Source: Streptomyces californicus (GTDB taxonomy: Bacteria > Actinomycetota > Actinomycetes > Streptomycetales > Streptomycetaceae). Taken from it: a stretch of 64,000 bases of DNA. The notes below the pieces were generated by a model, which was not told the DNA's origin, did not search any database, and saw only the letters and a program-made list of their open reading frames with translations. The position numbers were made by a program, and so were the translations under genes. The DNA lies in NCBI RefSeq assembly GCF_000717645.1, contig NZ_JNZZ01000004.1, positions 248,001 to 312,000 on the forward strand, in the 5' to 3' direction. Positions 1 to 8,758 of this stretch are shown piece after piece; position 1 is the first letter of the stretch; the number at the start of each line of letters is the position of its first letter.

Positions 1-905
1 TAGTCCATCGAGAGCACCTCGAAGGAGTGCCCGGGGAACGGCATCGCCTGGAGCGGCAGGTCCCAGACGCCACCGCGCTTGACGGGCCACATCTGGCGGC
101 CGCCGGGCGAACTGGCGTCGTAGCGCCAGCCCAGCTTGCTCGCGGTCGGCAGCAGATTGTCCTGGCCGAGCAGACAGGGGGTGCGGCCGCCGACGAGTTC
201 CTTGCGGTAGTCGAACGGGAGCGGGTCCTCGTCCTCCCAGCCGGTATTGGTCCGCCATTCCGTGACGAACGACACAGCCTGATTGATCTCGCTGTGCCAT
301 TGGGCGGGCGTCCACCGCTCGACCGATCCGGAACCGCCGCAGAAATGTCCGTTGAAGTGGGTGCCGATCTCGTGGCCGTCCAGCCACGCCTGACGCACGT
401 ACTTCAGCGTGTCCTTGATGTGCGCGTCGGTGAGATAGCCGATGTCGGAGGCGCCGCGCGGGTTGTTCGGCGGGCGGTAGAGGGATTTCTTCGACTCGGG
501 CAGCAGATAGAGCCCGGAGAGGAAGAAGGTCATCGCCGCGTCGTGTTCCTTGGCGAGTTCGAGGAAGCGCGGGAAGAGGCCGTTGCCGACTTCGCCGGCC
601 CCGTCCCAGGAGAAGATCACGAACTGCGGCGGCGTCTGACCCGGTTCGAGGGGGGTGGGCGCCGGCGGCTGGTGGGGCTGCTTGCCGGTGTCGGCGGTCG
701 AGCCGTCGCCGATCGGCCGGACCTTGTTCTTCGGCGCGCCGTTGCCGTTGCCGCTGCCGTTCCCGCCGGTCCCGGCGTCGCCCTTGCCGCCCTGCCCGGA
801 CCCTCCGTCACCGGAGGAACCGGAGGTCCCGCATCCGGCGAGCCCGATCGCGGCTGCGGCCCCGAGCCCCGCACCGAGCAGGCCCCTTCGATTGATGTCG
901 CGCAT
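1..905 (-). CDS. Polysaccharide-deacetylase-like lipoprotein (3' end cut by window edge)
   Basis: The N-terminus has a twin-arginine-like stretch (NRRGLLG), a hydrophobic segment and a lipobox LAGC near residue 24, so the product is probably a Tat- or Sec-exported lipoprotein. A Gly/Ser/Asn-rich linker of about 60 residues follows. A NodB-like fold then begins: FSWDGAGE in place of the usual TFDDGP metal-binding motif, TFFLSG, and EIGTHFNGH supplying the two motif-2 histidines. Enzymes of this family remove acetyl groups from cell-wall or extracellular glycans; the substrate here is unknown. The reading frame runs off the left edge, so the C-terminal motifs cannot be checked. The start is the ATG at 905-903, directly before the twin-arginine signal. 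Confidence 0.8.
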   Translation of the reverse strand, partial: MRDINRRGLLGAGLGAAAAIGLAGCGTSGSSGDGGSGQGGKGDAGTGGNGSGNGNGAPKNKVRPIGDGSTADTGKQPHQPPAPTPLEPGQTPPQFVIFSWDGAGEVGNGLFPRFLELAKEHDAAMTFFLSGLYLLPESKKSLYRPPNNPRGASDIGYLTDAHIKDTLKYVRQAWLDGHEIGTHFNGHFCGGSGSVERWTPAQWHSEINQAVSFVTEWRTNTGWEDEDPLPFDYRKELVGGRTPCLLGQDNLLPTASKLGWRYDASSPGGRQMWPVKRGGVWDLPLQAMPFPGHSFEVLSMD

Positions 906-1271
906 ACCGTCCTCATCTGCGGTCGTTTTATATCAAGCCCATACAAACTGCTGAAGGGTTAGATGAGGTGCGTAACACGTCGGTTCCGAACATTTGGGGA
1001 CTTTCTTTACGCTTTACCTTGCCGATCGTCCGACAGTCCGACCGGACACGGCGCGACGCCTGTACGTGACCCGTACACATATGCGGGCCGCCCCGGGTGA
1101 GGGACGCACGGACGGCCCTCGGCAGTTCTGCCGCCGGGCGGCGGATGTGGGGCGGCTTCCCGGAAACGTCGAACTCATGCGCGGGGGCCGTGAACAGGCG
1201 CGAGGGAGAGGCGGACGGCTCACGGCTACCCACCACCGGCTTCCGGCTCACAGCGGGCGACTCACGGTTCG

Positions 1272-1327
1272 CGGCTGTCGGCTGTCGGCTACCGGCTACC
1301 GGCTACCGGCTACCGGCTACCGGCTCG
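1272..1327. repeat. Heptamer tandem repeat, 8 units
   Basis: Eight consecutive 7-base units: CGGCTGT twice, CGGCTAC five times, then CGGCTCG. The flanks (1210-1270) carry more degenerate variants of CGGCT. The period of 7 is not a codon multiple and no gene covers it. Confidence 0.9.
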
Positions 1328-1347
1328 CAACGGGCGCCGCACGGGAC

Positions 1348-1381
1348 GGGACCGGCCACCGTTGCTTCGGTGACCGGTCCC
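1348..1381. terminator. Hairpin downstream of the phosphoglycerate-mutase-like gene
   Basis: Arms 1348-1361 and 1368-1381 pair over 14 bp with one mismatch around a 6-base loop. There is no T-tract, as is common for Streptomyces terminators. It lies about 80 bases past the stop of the minus-strand gene. Confidence 0.6.
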
Positions 1382-1393
1382 GTGATGTCCCCG

Positions 1394-1420
1394 GACGCCC
1401 CGAGGCCCGGGCGGGGCGTC
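1394..1420 (-). terminator. Second hairpin downstream of the phosphoglycerate-mutase-like gene
   Basis: GACGCCCCG (1394-1402) pairs with CGGGGCGTC (1412-1420) around a 9-base loop, about 40 bases after the stop codon at 1461. It is probably the main terminator of the hemL operon. Confidence 0.6.
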
Positions 1421-1460
1421 GGGGCGGGAAGAGCGTGCGGCGGGGGCGCGCCGCCGACTG

Positions 1461-2180
1461 CTACGCGCCGAACGCCTTCGACTGCCCCGGCTTCCCCTTC
1501 ACCGGCTTCGCCCCGGCCAGCAGATGGGCGGGCACCAGGTCCCGGGCGGGCTCCGAGTAGCCGACCGAGACGATCGTGTCGCCCCGGTAGGTGAAGCTGG
1601 TCAGCGAGGCCAGCGTGCACTGCCGCTTGCGCGGGTCGTGCCAGAGCCGGCGGCGCTCCACGAAGGAGCGGAGAATCCAGATCGGGAGCTGGTGGCTGAC
1701 GCAGACCGCCTCGTGCCCGCGCGCCGCGTCCCGTGCGGTGTCGATCGCGCCCATCATCCGGACGACCTGCTCGACGTACGGCTCACCCCAGGACGGCTTG
1801 AACGGGTTGGTGAGGTGCTTCCAGTTGTCCGGCTTGCGCAGCGCGCCGTCGCCGACGCCGAAGGTCTTGCCCTCGAAGACGTTGCCGGCCTCGATCAGCC
1901 GGCGGTCGGTGGCCAGCTCCAGGCCGTGTGCCCGGGCGATCGGATCGGCGGTCTCCTGGGCGCGCTCCAGCGGGGAGGCGACGACATGGGTGATGTCGCG
2001 CTTCTCCAGGTGCTCGGCGACCCGGTCGGCCATCTTCCGGCCCAGGTCGGAGAGGTGGTAGCCGGGGCGGCGGCCGTAGAGCACGCCGTCCGGGTTGTGC
2101 ACCTCGCCGTGCCGGACCACGTGGACGACGGTCAGCTGCTCGTCCCGGTTCACGCTCGCGTCACTCCCCTTCTCGCTCAT
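1461..2180 (-). CDS. Phosphoglycerate-mutase-like histidine phosphatase
   Basis: Encodes 239 residues of the histidine phosphatase superfamily. The phosphohistidine motif is VRHGE near residue 20 and the second catalytic His is in AVCVSHQLP in the C-terminal half. The start at 2180 is chosen because ATG overlaps the hemL stop as ATGA, typical of translational coupling; longer frames upstream overlap hemL. Location after hemL suggests a house-keeping role, but the substrate (a phosphosugar or other phosphate ester) cannot be read from sequence. Two hairpins follow the stop. Confidence 0.88.
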   Translation of the reverse strand: MSEKGSDASVNRDEQLTVVHVVRHGEVHNPDGVLYGRRPGYHLSDLGRKMADRVAEHLEKRDITHVVASPLERAQETADPIARAHGLELATDRRLIEAGNVFEGKTFGVGDGALRKPDNWKHLTNPFKPSWGEPYVEQVVRMMGAIDTARDAARGHEAVCVSHQLPIWILRSFVERRRLWHDPRKRQCTLASLTSFTYRGDTIVSVGYSEPARDLVPAHLLAGAKPVKGKPGQSKAFGA

Positions 2181-3484
2181 GCGGTGGCCTCCGCCGCGGC
2201 GCGGGCGGCGGCGGGCAGGGCGGCGGCGACACGCTCGACCGCCCGCTCGTCGTGGGCCGTGGAGACGAACCACGACTCGAACGCGGAGGGCGGCAGGTAG
2301 ACGCCCTGCGCCAGCATCGAGTGGAAGAACGCGGTGAAGCGGAAGACGTCCTGCCGCTTGGCGTCCTCGTAGTTCCGCACGGGGCGGTCGGTGAAGAAGA
2401 CGGAGAACATGTTGCTCGCGGCCGAGACCGTGTGCGCGACGCCCTCCTTGGTGAGCGCGTCGCCCACCAGCGCGCGCAGCTCGGCGGAGACCGCGTCGAC
2501 CTTCGCGTACGCCGCGTCGTCCAGCAGCCGCAGCTGCGCGAGGCCCGCCGCCGTGGCGACCGGGTTCCCGGAGAGGGTGCCCGCCTGGTAGACCGGGCCC
2601 GCCGGGGCGAGGTGCGCCATCACGTCACCGCGTCCGCCGAAGGCCGCGGCGGGGAAGCCGCCGCCCATGACCTTGCCGAAGGTCATCAGGTCGGGCCGGA
2701 CCCCGTCGACGCCGTACCAGCCGGCCTTCGACGTACGGAAGCCCGTCATGACCTCGTCGGAGATGTACAGCGCCCCATCGGCCGCGCACAGCTCCTTGAG
2801 CCCGGCGTTGAAACCGTCCGCCGGCGGGACGACGCCCATGTTGCCGGGCGACGCCTCGGTGATCACACAGGCGATCTCGCCCGGGTGCGCGGCGAAGGCC
2901 GCGCGCACCGCGTCCAGGTCGTTGTACGGCAGCACGACCGTGTCCCCGGCCGTGGCGCCGGTGACGCCCGGGGTGTCGGGCAGGCCGAAGGTGGCGAGCC
3001 CCGACCCGGCGGCGGCGAGCAGCGCGTCCACATGGCCGTGGTAGCAGCCGGCGAACTTCACGACCTTCGCCCTGCCCGTGAAACCGCGGGCCAGCCGGAT
3101 CGCCGACATCGTCGCCTCGGTGCCGGAGGAGACCAGCCGCACCTGCTCGACCGGCTCGATCCGCGCCACGATCTCCTCGGCGAGCGCGACCTCGCCCTCA
3201 CCCGGCGTACCGAAGGAGGTCCCCCGGGCCACCGCCTCCTGGACCGCGGCGACGACCTCGGGGTGGGAGTGGCCGAGAATCATCGGTCCCCACGAGCACA
3301 CGAGGTCGACGTACTCACGGCCGTCGGCGTCGGTCAGGTACGGACCGGTGCCGGACACCATGAACCGGGGCGTACCGCCCACGGCCCGGAAGGCACGCAC
3401 GGGAGAGTTCACGCCGCCGGGCGTCACGACGGACGCCCGGTCGAACAGCGACTGCGAAACTGGGGCTTCGTATGAATACGCCAC
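2177..3484 (-). CDS. hemL: Glutamate-1-semialdehyde 2,1-aminomutase
   Basis: PLP enzyme that converts glutamate-1-semialdehyde to 5-aminolevulinate in the C5 haem pathway. It has the class III aminotransferase layout: [26 protein letters not shown], the PLP-binding [10 protein letters not shown], and the Schiff-base lysine in TFGKVMGGG. Length is 435 residues, normal for the family. The start is GTG at 3484-3482 with AGGA a few bases upstream; an in-frame start at 3541 would add 19 residues lacking family character. The N-terminal YEAPVSQS coding block is duplicated upstream (3594-3641), so the native start may have been rearranged. It overlaps the downstream phosphatase-like gene by 4 bases. 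Confidence 0.95.
   Translation of the reverse strand: MAYSYEAPVSQSLFDRASVVTPGGVNSPVRAFRAVGGTPRFMVSGTGPYLTDADGREYVDLVCSWGPMILGHSHPEVVAAVQEAVARGTSFGTPGEGEVALAEEIVARIEPVEQVRLVSSGTEATMSAIRLARGFTGRAKVVKFAGCYHGHVDALLAAAGSGLATFGLPDTPGVTGATAGDTVVLPYNDLDAVRAAFAAHPGEIACVITEASPGNMGVVPPADGFNAGLKELCAADGALYISDEVMTGFRTSKAGWYGVDGVRPDLMTFGKVMGGGFPAAAFGGRGDVMAHLAPAGPVYQAGTLSGNPVATAAGLAQLRLLDDAAYAKVDAVSAELRALVGDALTKEGVAHTVSAASNMFSVFFTDRPVRNYEDAKRQDVFRFTAFFHSMLAQGVYLPPSAFESWFVSTAHDERAVERVAAALPAAARAAAEATA
3452..3466. repeat. 15-bp direct repeat, copy inside hemL
   Basis: CTGCGAAACTGGGGC is identical to 3609-3623. In this copy the minus strand encodes part of the HemL N-terminus (EAPVSQ). Confidence 0.9.
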
Positions 3485-3926
3485 TTTGGTCCTGATCTGC
3501 GATTCGGGTATCGGGAGGCCGGGCCGGGAAATCCCTACCAATCTCGGCCACCGGTGAGCAGGGAGCGCGCTCCCCTCGTATCACGAAAGAGCGTCAGCCC
3601 CCTCGCGTCTGCGAAACTGGGGCGTCATAGGGAAAGCTCACACATGCCATGGTGTCAGAGGCACGGACGGTCTTGCGGGCAGGTGTTTCACCGCACGCCC
3701 GCGGGGGAGGTCACTGACACGATGATCGGGTTGCGCGGCGGGGACTGTGCCTCCTAAGAAGTAGTCGGGTGGATGAGATATGCATCGCGGTGGCGGAGTG
3801 GGCGAAGGGACCGACGGCCTGGGGCCCGAGCCTGCCCGTCGAGGGCGGCACCGGCGCAGGACCGAGCGCGCGCAGAGCAGGGGTGCGGAGAGCACACCGC
3901 CCCCGGGGACCAGGAGCGGGGGCGGG
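3485..3926. other. Divergent intergenic region upstream of hemL
   Basis: About 440 bases between hemL and the plus-strand gene at 3927. It contains the hemL 5'-end remnant (3594-3641), a 14-bp palindrome GGGAGCGCGCTCCC near 3558-3571, and a distant inverted repeat GTGTCAG/CTGACAC (3652-3658, 3714-3720). No other coding frame convinces. Confidence 0.5.
3594..3641 (-). pseudogene. Truncated duplicate of the hemL 5' end
   Basis: On the minus strand, GTG at 3641 begins a 15-codon frame reading V-S-F-P-Y-D-A-P-V-S-Q-T-R-G-G and then TGA at 3596-3594. The block PYDAPVSQ closely parallels SYEAPVSQ at the start of intact hemL, and 15 bases (3609-3623) are identical to 3452-3466. It looks like the first codons of a HemL copy cut off after Gln. 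It may be the original hemL start displaced by a rearrangement or insertion-deletion. As a functional peptide it is unsupported; no good ribosome site precedes it. Confidence 0.55.
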
Positions 3927-4364
3927 ATGGGGGTGACCTACAAGTACTTCGGTGCTCCGGACGGCGCCACCGCCGCACGGGTGCCCATCTCGATGCGCCC
4001 GGAGGAACTCGGCGGTGACGAGCTGGGCATGGGCGGCATGTTCACCAAGATCAAGCCGGAGACCGTGGCGGCCATGGTCCTCACCGGCATCCAGGGCATA
4101 CCGCTGCACAAGGTCCCCCCGCTGGAACTGGTCGTCCTCCACCCCGACTACGCGGTGGTGAAGCTCCCGATGACCGTGGTCGACCCGCTGCGCGGCGTCG
4201 GCGAGGAGTCGGTGGGCGCGGCGGCGTTCATCTGGTCCACGGTCCCCGACCGCGGCGGCCCGCGCGACGCCTTCAACGTCTACCAGCTGCTCCACGAGTG
4301 GCAGGACTTCTCCCACCGCCTGCACGACGCGGGGCACCAGGCGTACTGCTTGGTGTGGCCCTGA
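3927..4364 (+). CDS. Conserved unknown protein
   Basis: Encodes 145 residues with no motif I recognise. The sequence is dense and compositionally ordinary (LELVVLHPDYAVVKLP, a Trp/Tyr-containing C-terminus ending CLVWP), and the third codon position is strongly GC, so it is a real gene. The start ATG at 3927 is preceded by AGGAG at about 10 bases; the frame is open further upstream but that extension is Arg/Gly-rich and not protein-like. Probably cytosolic, since there is no signal or membrane segment. Confidence 0.75.
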   Translation: MGVTYKYFGAPDGATAARVPISMRPEELGGDELGMGGMFTKIKPETVAAMVLTGIQGIPLHKVPPLELVVLHPDYAVVKLPMTVVDPLRGVGEESVGAAAFIWSTVPDRGGPRDAFNVYQLLHEWQDFSHRLHDAGHQAYCLVWP

Positions 4365-4461
4365 GCGGACGGGCCCCGGGCGTACTGTCTGGCCCGGCCC
4401 CGAGCGGGCGGCCCCCGGGCGGCCGGCCCTCACTCTGAGCCTCTACGCGCGGCCGGGCTCC

Positions 4462-4489
4462 GGGCTGGCCCTCCACGCGCGGCCAGCCC
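4462..4489. terminator. Hairpin between convergent genes
   Basis: GGGCTGGCC (4462-4470) pairs perfectly with GGCCAGCCC (4481-4489) around a 10-base loop. It lies between convergent genes ending at 4364 and 4656. The rest of 4365-4655 holds degenerate GC repeats and no gene. Confidence 0.5.
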
Positions 4490-4655
4490 ACCAACTGAGC
4501 CCCCACACGCGGGCGGACAGGCCCCGCTCCACAACGGCGTGCCCCGCCCGGGCCGGGCCCACGGCGGACCGTCCTCCGGTGTCAGCCCGGGTCGGGCACC
4601 GCCGGCCCGCCCACCGCTCAGCCCGCCGCACCGCCCCGGGCCCCGCCCGCCCCGC

Positions 4656-5240
4656 TCAGCCCACCGTCGCCCCGCCCGGCGTCCACCCCGGATCGCGCCC
4701 CGTCAACGCCAGCAGCCGTTCGAAGGCCGTGGCGTCCTCCCCCACCGGGAACGGCTCGCCGAACACCTTCATCTCGCGGGCCTGCGGAGCCATCGCCGCC
4801 AGCCCCGGGCCCACCTCGTCGAGCACGCCCGCATCCGGCACGAAGTCCCCGCCGGTCGCCCGCGCCAGGTCCCAGGCGTGCACGGTCAGGTCGCCGAGCA
4901 CCATGAGCCCCACCGTCCGCGCCGGCAGCCCCATCCGCCCGGTCGTGCCCTCCTCGGCCCCCGGCGCGCCCCACGCCTCCACCAGCCGGGCGGTCTCCTC
5001 ACCGAACCGGCCCCGCCAGTCGCCCGTCACGAACTCCGGCTCCTGGCTGAAATCCACGTCCTCGCGGGCCGCGAGCGCCTGGAAGTTCACGACCACCAGG
5101 AACAGGTGGTTCAGCAGCGCCCGCACGTCGTACTCCGCGCACGGCGTGGGATCGCCCAGCCGCGCGTCGTCGATGCCCCGCACGACCGGCATCGCCCAGT
5201 CCGCGGCGGCCTCCAGCAGTTCACTGATCTTCTGTGTCAT
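4656..5240 (-). CDS. TIGR03086-like protein (maleylpyruvate-isomerase/DinB-type fold)
   Basis: Encodes 194 residues. The pattern of an N-terminal helix with CAEYDVRALLNHL, a central DLTVHAWDLARATG and a C-terminal FGEPFPVGEDATAFERLLALTGRDP is characteristic of the actinobacterial TIGR03086 family. Its members share the metal-binding four-helix DinB/MDMPI fold; the histidines in LLNHL and TVHAWD are the likely metal ligands. Many act in mycothiol-dependent chemistry, but the reaction here is unknown. The ATG at 5240 lies 105 bases from the divergent AraC-type gene, which may regulate it. Confidence 0.8.
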   Translation of the reverse strand: MTQKISELLEAAADWAMPVVRGIDDARLGDPTPCAEYDVRALLNHLFLVVVNFQALAAREDVDFSQEPEFVTGDWRGRFGEETARLVEAWGAPGAEEGTTGRMGLPARTVGLMVLGDLTVHAWDLARATGGDFVPDAGVLDEVGPGLAAMAPQAREMKVFGEPFPVGEDATAFERLLALTGRDPGWTPGGATVG

Positions 5241-5345
5241 GCCGCCACCCTGCGCCGCGCACACCCCGCCGTCTAGAAGAAACACGACAGACGGCCCCTC
5301 GCACGTCCCGGCCCCGCCCGCCGGACGCGCCCTAGGATCACGGTC

Positions 5346-6230
5346 ATGACCGAGGGACCCCGCCGCGACACCCGGGGCATCGTCGGCGCCCCGGACCTCT
5401 TCGCCCGCGTACGCTTCCGCCGCCGCGAGCCCGCCGCCGCGCTCAGCCCGTACCTGGAGCACTACTGGCTCATCGACTGGGACCTCGCCGAGCCGTACGC
5501 CGCCCACGTCGTCCCTCATCCGTCGGTGAACCTGGTCTTCCAGCGGTACGACGACGGGGACGCCCCTCGGGACCGGTCCGGGTACGCCGAGGTGGCGGGC
5601 GTCGCCCACGCCCTCTTCACCCGGGAACTGGCCGGGCGCGGCCGGGTCTGCGGGGTCCAGTTCCGGCCCGGCGGCTTCCGCCCGTTCGCGCCGGAGCACG
5701 CCGTCGCCGACCTGACCGGACGCCGGGTGGACGCCGCCGACGTGCTCCGTACGCCGCCCCCGGTGGACGCCGTCCTGGACCCGGACGACGAGGACGCCCG
5801 GGTCGCCGCCCTGGACGCCTGCCTGCTGGCGCTGGAACCCCGCCCCGACCCCCGGGCGGCTCTCGCGATGGCCGTCGTCGACCGGATCCGTGACGACCGC
5901 ACCGTGCGCCGGGTGGACGGGCTCGCCCGGGACACCGGGCTCTCCGCACGCTCCCTGCAACGGCTCTTCTCCGCGTACGTCGGCGTCGGCCCCAAATGGG
6001 TCATCCTCCGCTACCGCATCCACGAGGCGCTGGAGGCCGCCGCATCCGGCCCGGAGATCGACTGGGCGCGGCTCGCCGCCGACCTCGGCTACAGCGACCA
6101 GGCCCATCTGGTGCGGGACTTCACCGCGACGGTGGGCGCCACCCCGACGGCGTTCGCCCCGCACGGACACGCGCCCCCCGCGCGCCCCGGGAAACCCCTG
6201 GCAGCCCCTCCCCCGCCGGTGGCATCCTGA
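5346..6230 (+). CDS. AraC-family transcriptional regulator
   Basis: Encodes 294 residues. The N-terminal half (about 20-150) is a cupin-like sensing domain with YLEHYWLIDWDL and CGVQFRPGGFRPF, like the DUF6597 domain of other actinobacterial AraC proteins. The C-terminal half (about 175-275) carries two helix-turn-helix motifs: VDGLARDTGLSARSLQRLF and LAADLGYSDQAHLVRDF, followed by GATPTAF. Divergent from the TIGR03086-like gene with a 105-base shared upstream region, so that gene is a plausible target. The effector is unknown. Confidence 0.9.
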   Translation: MTEGPRRDTRGIVGAPDLFARVRFRRREPAAALSPYLEHYWLIDWDLAEPYAAHVVPHPSVNLVFQRYDDGDAPRDRSGYAEVAGVAHALFTRELAGRGRVCGVQFRPGGFRPFAPEHAVADLTGRRVDAADVLRTPPPVDAVLDPDDEDARVAALDACLLALEPRPDPRAALAMAVVDRIRDDRTVRRVDGLARDTGLSARSLQRLFSAYVGVGPKWVILRYRIHEALEAAASGPEIDWARLAADLGYSDQAHLVRDFTATVGATPTAFAPHGHAPPARPGKPLAAPPPPVAS

Positions 6231-6234
6231 CCGG

Positions 6235-6969
6235 GTGAACGGACCCGAGATCACCGTCGAAGTAGCCCCTGAACTGCGACTTTTCGTTCCGCATGAGCGT
6301 CGCGGCGGGCCCACGCTCCTCGTCACGGACGGCGCCTCGACCCTCGGCCACGTCATCGAGTCCCTCGGCGTCCCGCTCACCGAAGCCGGCACCCTGCTGG
6401 TGAACGGCGCGCCCGTGGCCCGCTCACACGTGCCGGGCCCCGGCGAACACGTCACCGTACGCGCCGTGGAACGCCCCCAGCAGGTCCCCGGCGCGCCCCT
6501 GCGCTTCCTCCTCGACGTCCATCTCGGCACGCTGGCCCGCCGGTTGCGGCTGCTGGGCGTCGACGCGGCGTACGAGAGCGAGGACATCGGCGACCCCGCG
6601 CTCGCCGCCCTCTCGGCGCGGGAGCGGCGAGTCCTGCTCTCCCGGGACCGGGGGCTGCTGCGCCGCCGCGAGATCTGGGCGGGAGCGTACGTCTACAGCG
6701 ACCGCCCCAAGGAGCAACTGCGCGACGTCCTCGGCCGTTTCGCCCCCGTCCTGGCCCCGTGGACCCGCTGCACCGCGTGCAACGGCACGCTGGCCGTGGC
6801 CGCCAAGGACGCCGTGAGCGGACTGCTGGAGCACGGCACCCAGGAGGCGTACGACGTGTTCGCCCAGTGCGCGGAGTGCGACCGGGTCTACTGGCGCGGC
6901 GCCCACCACGGCCACCTGGAGACGATCGTGTCCGAGGCGGTCCGCGAGTTCGGGGGCGCGGCGGCGTAG
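6235..6969 (+). CDS. Mut7-C RNase-domain protein with N-terminal ubiquitin-like domain
   Basis: Encodes 244 residues beginning GTG at 6235, only 4 bases after the AraC stop, so the two are probably co-transcribed. Residues 1-85 form a Mut7-C ubiquitin-like (MoaD/ThiS-type) domain. Residues about 90-170 form the Mut7-C PIN-like RNase domain, with acidic residues in FLLDVHLGTLARRLRLLG and LLSRDRGLL. A zinc ribbon follows (CTAC and CAEC pairs). The family is predicted to act on RNA; the true substrate is not known. Confidence 0.88.
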   Translation: MNGPEITVEVAPELRLFVPHERRGGPTLLVTDGASTLGHVIESLGVPLTEAGTLLVNGAPVARSHVPGPGEHVTVRAVERPQQVPGAPLRFLLDVHLGTLARRLRLLGVDAAYESEDIGDPALAALSARERRVLLSRDRGLLRRREIWAGAYVYSDRPKEQLRDVLGRFAPVLAPWTRCTACNGTLAVAAKDAVSGLLEHGTQEAYDVFAQCAECDRVYWRGAHHGHLETIVSEAVREFGGAAA

Positions 6970-7229
6970 CGGCGCGCACCGCGCCCGCCCGCCGCGTGCA
7001 CCCCGGCGCCCACCCCGCGCACCGCGCCCATCCGCCCGCCGCGCGTACAGCGCCCGCCCGGCCCACGCACACCGCACGCCGGGGTGCGCCCGCGCACGGA
7101 GGCGGTCCGCGACGCCTGCCTATCCTTGGCCCGTACCGACCAGCAGTGCGCGACACCGGCACGCGGCATCAGTACGCGACCGCAGCACGCGTCAGCAGCA
7201 CGCATCAGCAGCCCGAGGAGAGATTCGCC

Positions 7230-7988
7230 ATGGCCGCCACCCCCATCGCCGTCGTCACCGGCGCGAGCAGCGGCATCGGCGCCGCCACCGCCCGTACGCT
7301 GGCCGCCGAGGGCTTCCGGGTCGTGCTGACCGCCCGCCGCAAGGACCGCGTCGAGGCGCTGGCGGCCGAGCTGAACGAGGCCGGCCACCAGGCGACGGCG
7401 TACCAGCTGGACGTCACCGACCGGGCGGCGGTCGACGAGTTCGCCACCGCGTTCCGCACCCTCGCCGTCCTCGTCAACAACGCCGGCGGGGCGCTCGGGG
7501 CCGACCCGGTGGCGACCGGCGACCCGGCGGACTGGCGGCAGATGTACGAGACCAATGTCATCGGCACCCTCAACGTCACCCAGGCCCTGCTGCCCGCCCT
7601 CACCGCGAGCGGCGACGGCACGATCGTGATCCTCTCCTCCACCGCGGCGCTCGCCGCCTACGAGGGCGGCGGCGGTTACGTGGCGGCCAAGCACGGCGAG
7701 CACGTCCTCGCCGAGACCCTGCGGCTGGAGATCGTCGGGACCCCGGTCCGGGTCATCGAGGTGGCCCCCGGCATGGTCAGGACCGAGGAGTTCGCCACCA
7801 CCCGCTTCCGGGGCGACACGGAGAAGGCAGCCAAGGTCTACGCGGGCGTCGCCGCCCCGCTGACCGCCGAGGACGTGGCGGACACGATCGGCTGGGCCGT
7901 CACGCGTCCCAGCCACGTCAACATCGACCTGCTGGTGGTCCGCCCGCGCGCGCAGGCGTCCAACACGAAGGTCCACCGGGAGCTCTGA
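7230..7988 (+). CDS. Short-chain dehydrogenase/reductase
   Basis: Encodes 252 residues of the classical SDR family. It has the nucleotide-binding TGASSGIG near residue 11, VNNAG near residue 82, a catalytic serine in ILSSTA and the YVAAK active-site Tyr/Lys pair. The Arg-Arg after the first beta-alpha-beta unit (LTARRKD) suggests NADP(H). It resembles YdfG-type 3-hydroxy-acid or serine dehydrogenases. The ATG at 7230 has GAGGAGA upstream. The 260-base gap before it contains GC repeats of CGCACCGCGCCC type and no gene. Confidence 0.92.
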   Translation: MAATPIAVVTGASSGIGAATARTLAAEGFRVVLTARRKDRVEALAAELNEAGHQATAYQLDVTDRAAVDEFATAFRTLAVLVNNAGGALGADPVATGDPADWRQMYETNVIGTLNVTQALLPALTASGDGTIVILSSTAALAAYEGGGGYVAAKHGEHVLAETLRLEIVGTPVRVIEVAPGMVRTEEFATTRFRGDTEKAAKVYAGVAAPLTAEDVADTIGWAVTRPSHVNIDLLVVRPRAQASNTKVHREL

Positions 7989-8099
7989 GCGCGGCGGCCG
8001 GCGCCTCCCCCTGCTAGGAAGGGAGCAGGGGGTACGCCCGCCCGCCGGACCGGCGTCCTGCCGGACCCGTCGTCGCACGCACCGAAGGAGCGGTCCACG

Positions 8100-8717
8100 A
8101 TGAAGCTGGTGGTGCAGGAGTTCCTGACGCTCGACGGCGTCTCCCAGGGCCCTGGGGCCCCGGACGAGGACACCAGCGACGGGTTCACCCGGGGCGGCTG
8201 GTTCGTACCGCATCTGGACGCGGCGTTCGAGCAGGTGGCGGGCGACTGGCTCGGCGAGGCGGACGCCTTCCTCCTGGGCCGGCGTACGTACGAGAACTTC
8301 GCCCGGGACTGGCCCCGGATGACCGACCACCCCTTCGCACCCGTCCTCAACGGCCTGCCGAAGTACGTGGCCTCGCACACCCTGACCGAGGCCGGGGCGA
8401 CCTGGGACCCGACGACGATCCTGACCGGCGACGTCCACGCCCGCGTCGCCGACCTGAAACGCCGCCCGGGCCGCGACCTCCAGGTCCACGGCAGCGCCCG
8501 CCTGGCCCAGTCCCTGCTGGCCGCCGGCCTGGTCGACGAACTCCGCCTGGCCATCGCCCCGGTCGTCCTCGGCGAGGGCCGCCGCCTGTTCCCGGACGGC
8601 GGCGCCCCCACGGGCCTGCGCCTGACCAGCCACCGGACCACCCCGGCCGGCGTCTCGATCCACATCTTCACCACGACGGGATCACCGGACTACGGCACGT
8701 ACGGGGGCGGGGCGTAG
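8100..8717 (+). CDS. Dihydrofolate-reductase-family (RibD C-terminal-like) protein
   Basis: Encodes 205 residues. MKLVVQEFLTLDGVSQGP at the N-terminus, FLLGRRTYENFARDWP, and the later DLQVHGSARLAQSLLAAGLVDELRL followed by GEGRRLFP are the standard blocks of the RibD-C/YyaP reductase group, which bind NADPH. The substrate in this stand-alone group is generally unknown. A stabilising hairpin lies between this gene and convergent rtcB. Confidence 0.88.
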   Translation: MKLVVQEFLTLDGVSQGPGAPDEDTSDGFTRGGWFVPHLDAAFEQVAGDWLGEADAFLLGRRTYENFARDWPRMTDHPFAPVLNGLPKYVASHTLTEAGATWDPTTILTGDVHARVADLKRRPGRDLQVHGSARLAQSLLAAGLVDELRLAIAPVVLGEGRRLFPDGGAPTGLRLTSHRTTPAGVSIHIFTTTGSPDYGTYGGGA

Positions 8718-8739
8718 GGGCCGGGGGCCCACCTGTGCG

Positions 8740-8758
8740 TCAAGGGCTCAGCCCTTGA
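8740..8758. terminator. Short hairpin at the rtcB stop codon
   Basis: TCAAGGGC (8740-8747) pairs with GCCCTTGA (8751-8758); the 3-base loop is the rtcB stop codon itself. It lies 23 bases beyond the stop of the plus-strand gene and could serve both directions. Confidence 0.5.

Larger units (their letters stand above)
906..1460. other. Intergenic region with tandem repeats and hairpins
   Basis: No convincing coding frame. The first 100 bases upstream of the deacetylase gene are AT-richer and probably hold its promoter. The middle holds a heptamer tandem repeat, and the right part has two GC hairpins that sit just downstream of the phosphoglycerate-mutase-like gene. Confidence 0.6.

Noticed and set aside
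4656..6587. A 643-residue minus frame that includes the TIGR03086-like gene
   Set aside because: Only the C-terminal 194 codons have family motifs; the rest lies antisense to the AraC and Mut7-C genes.
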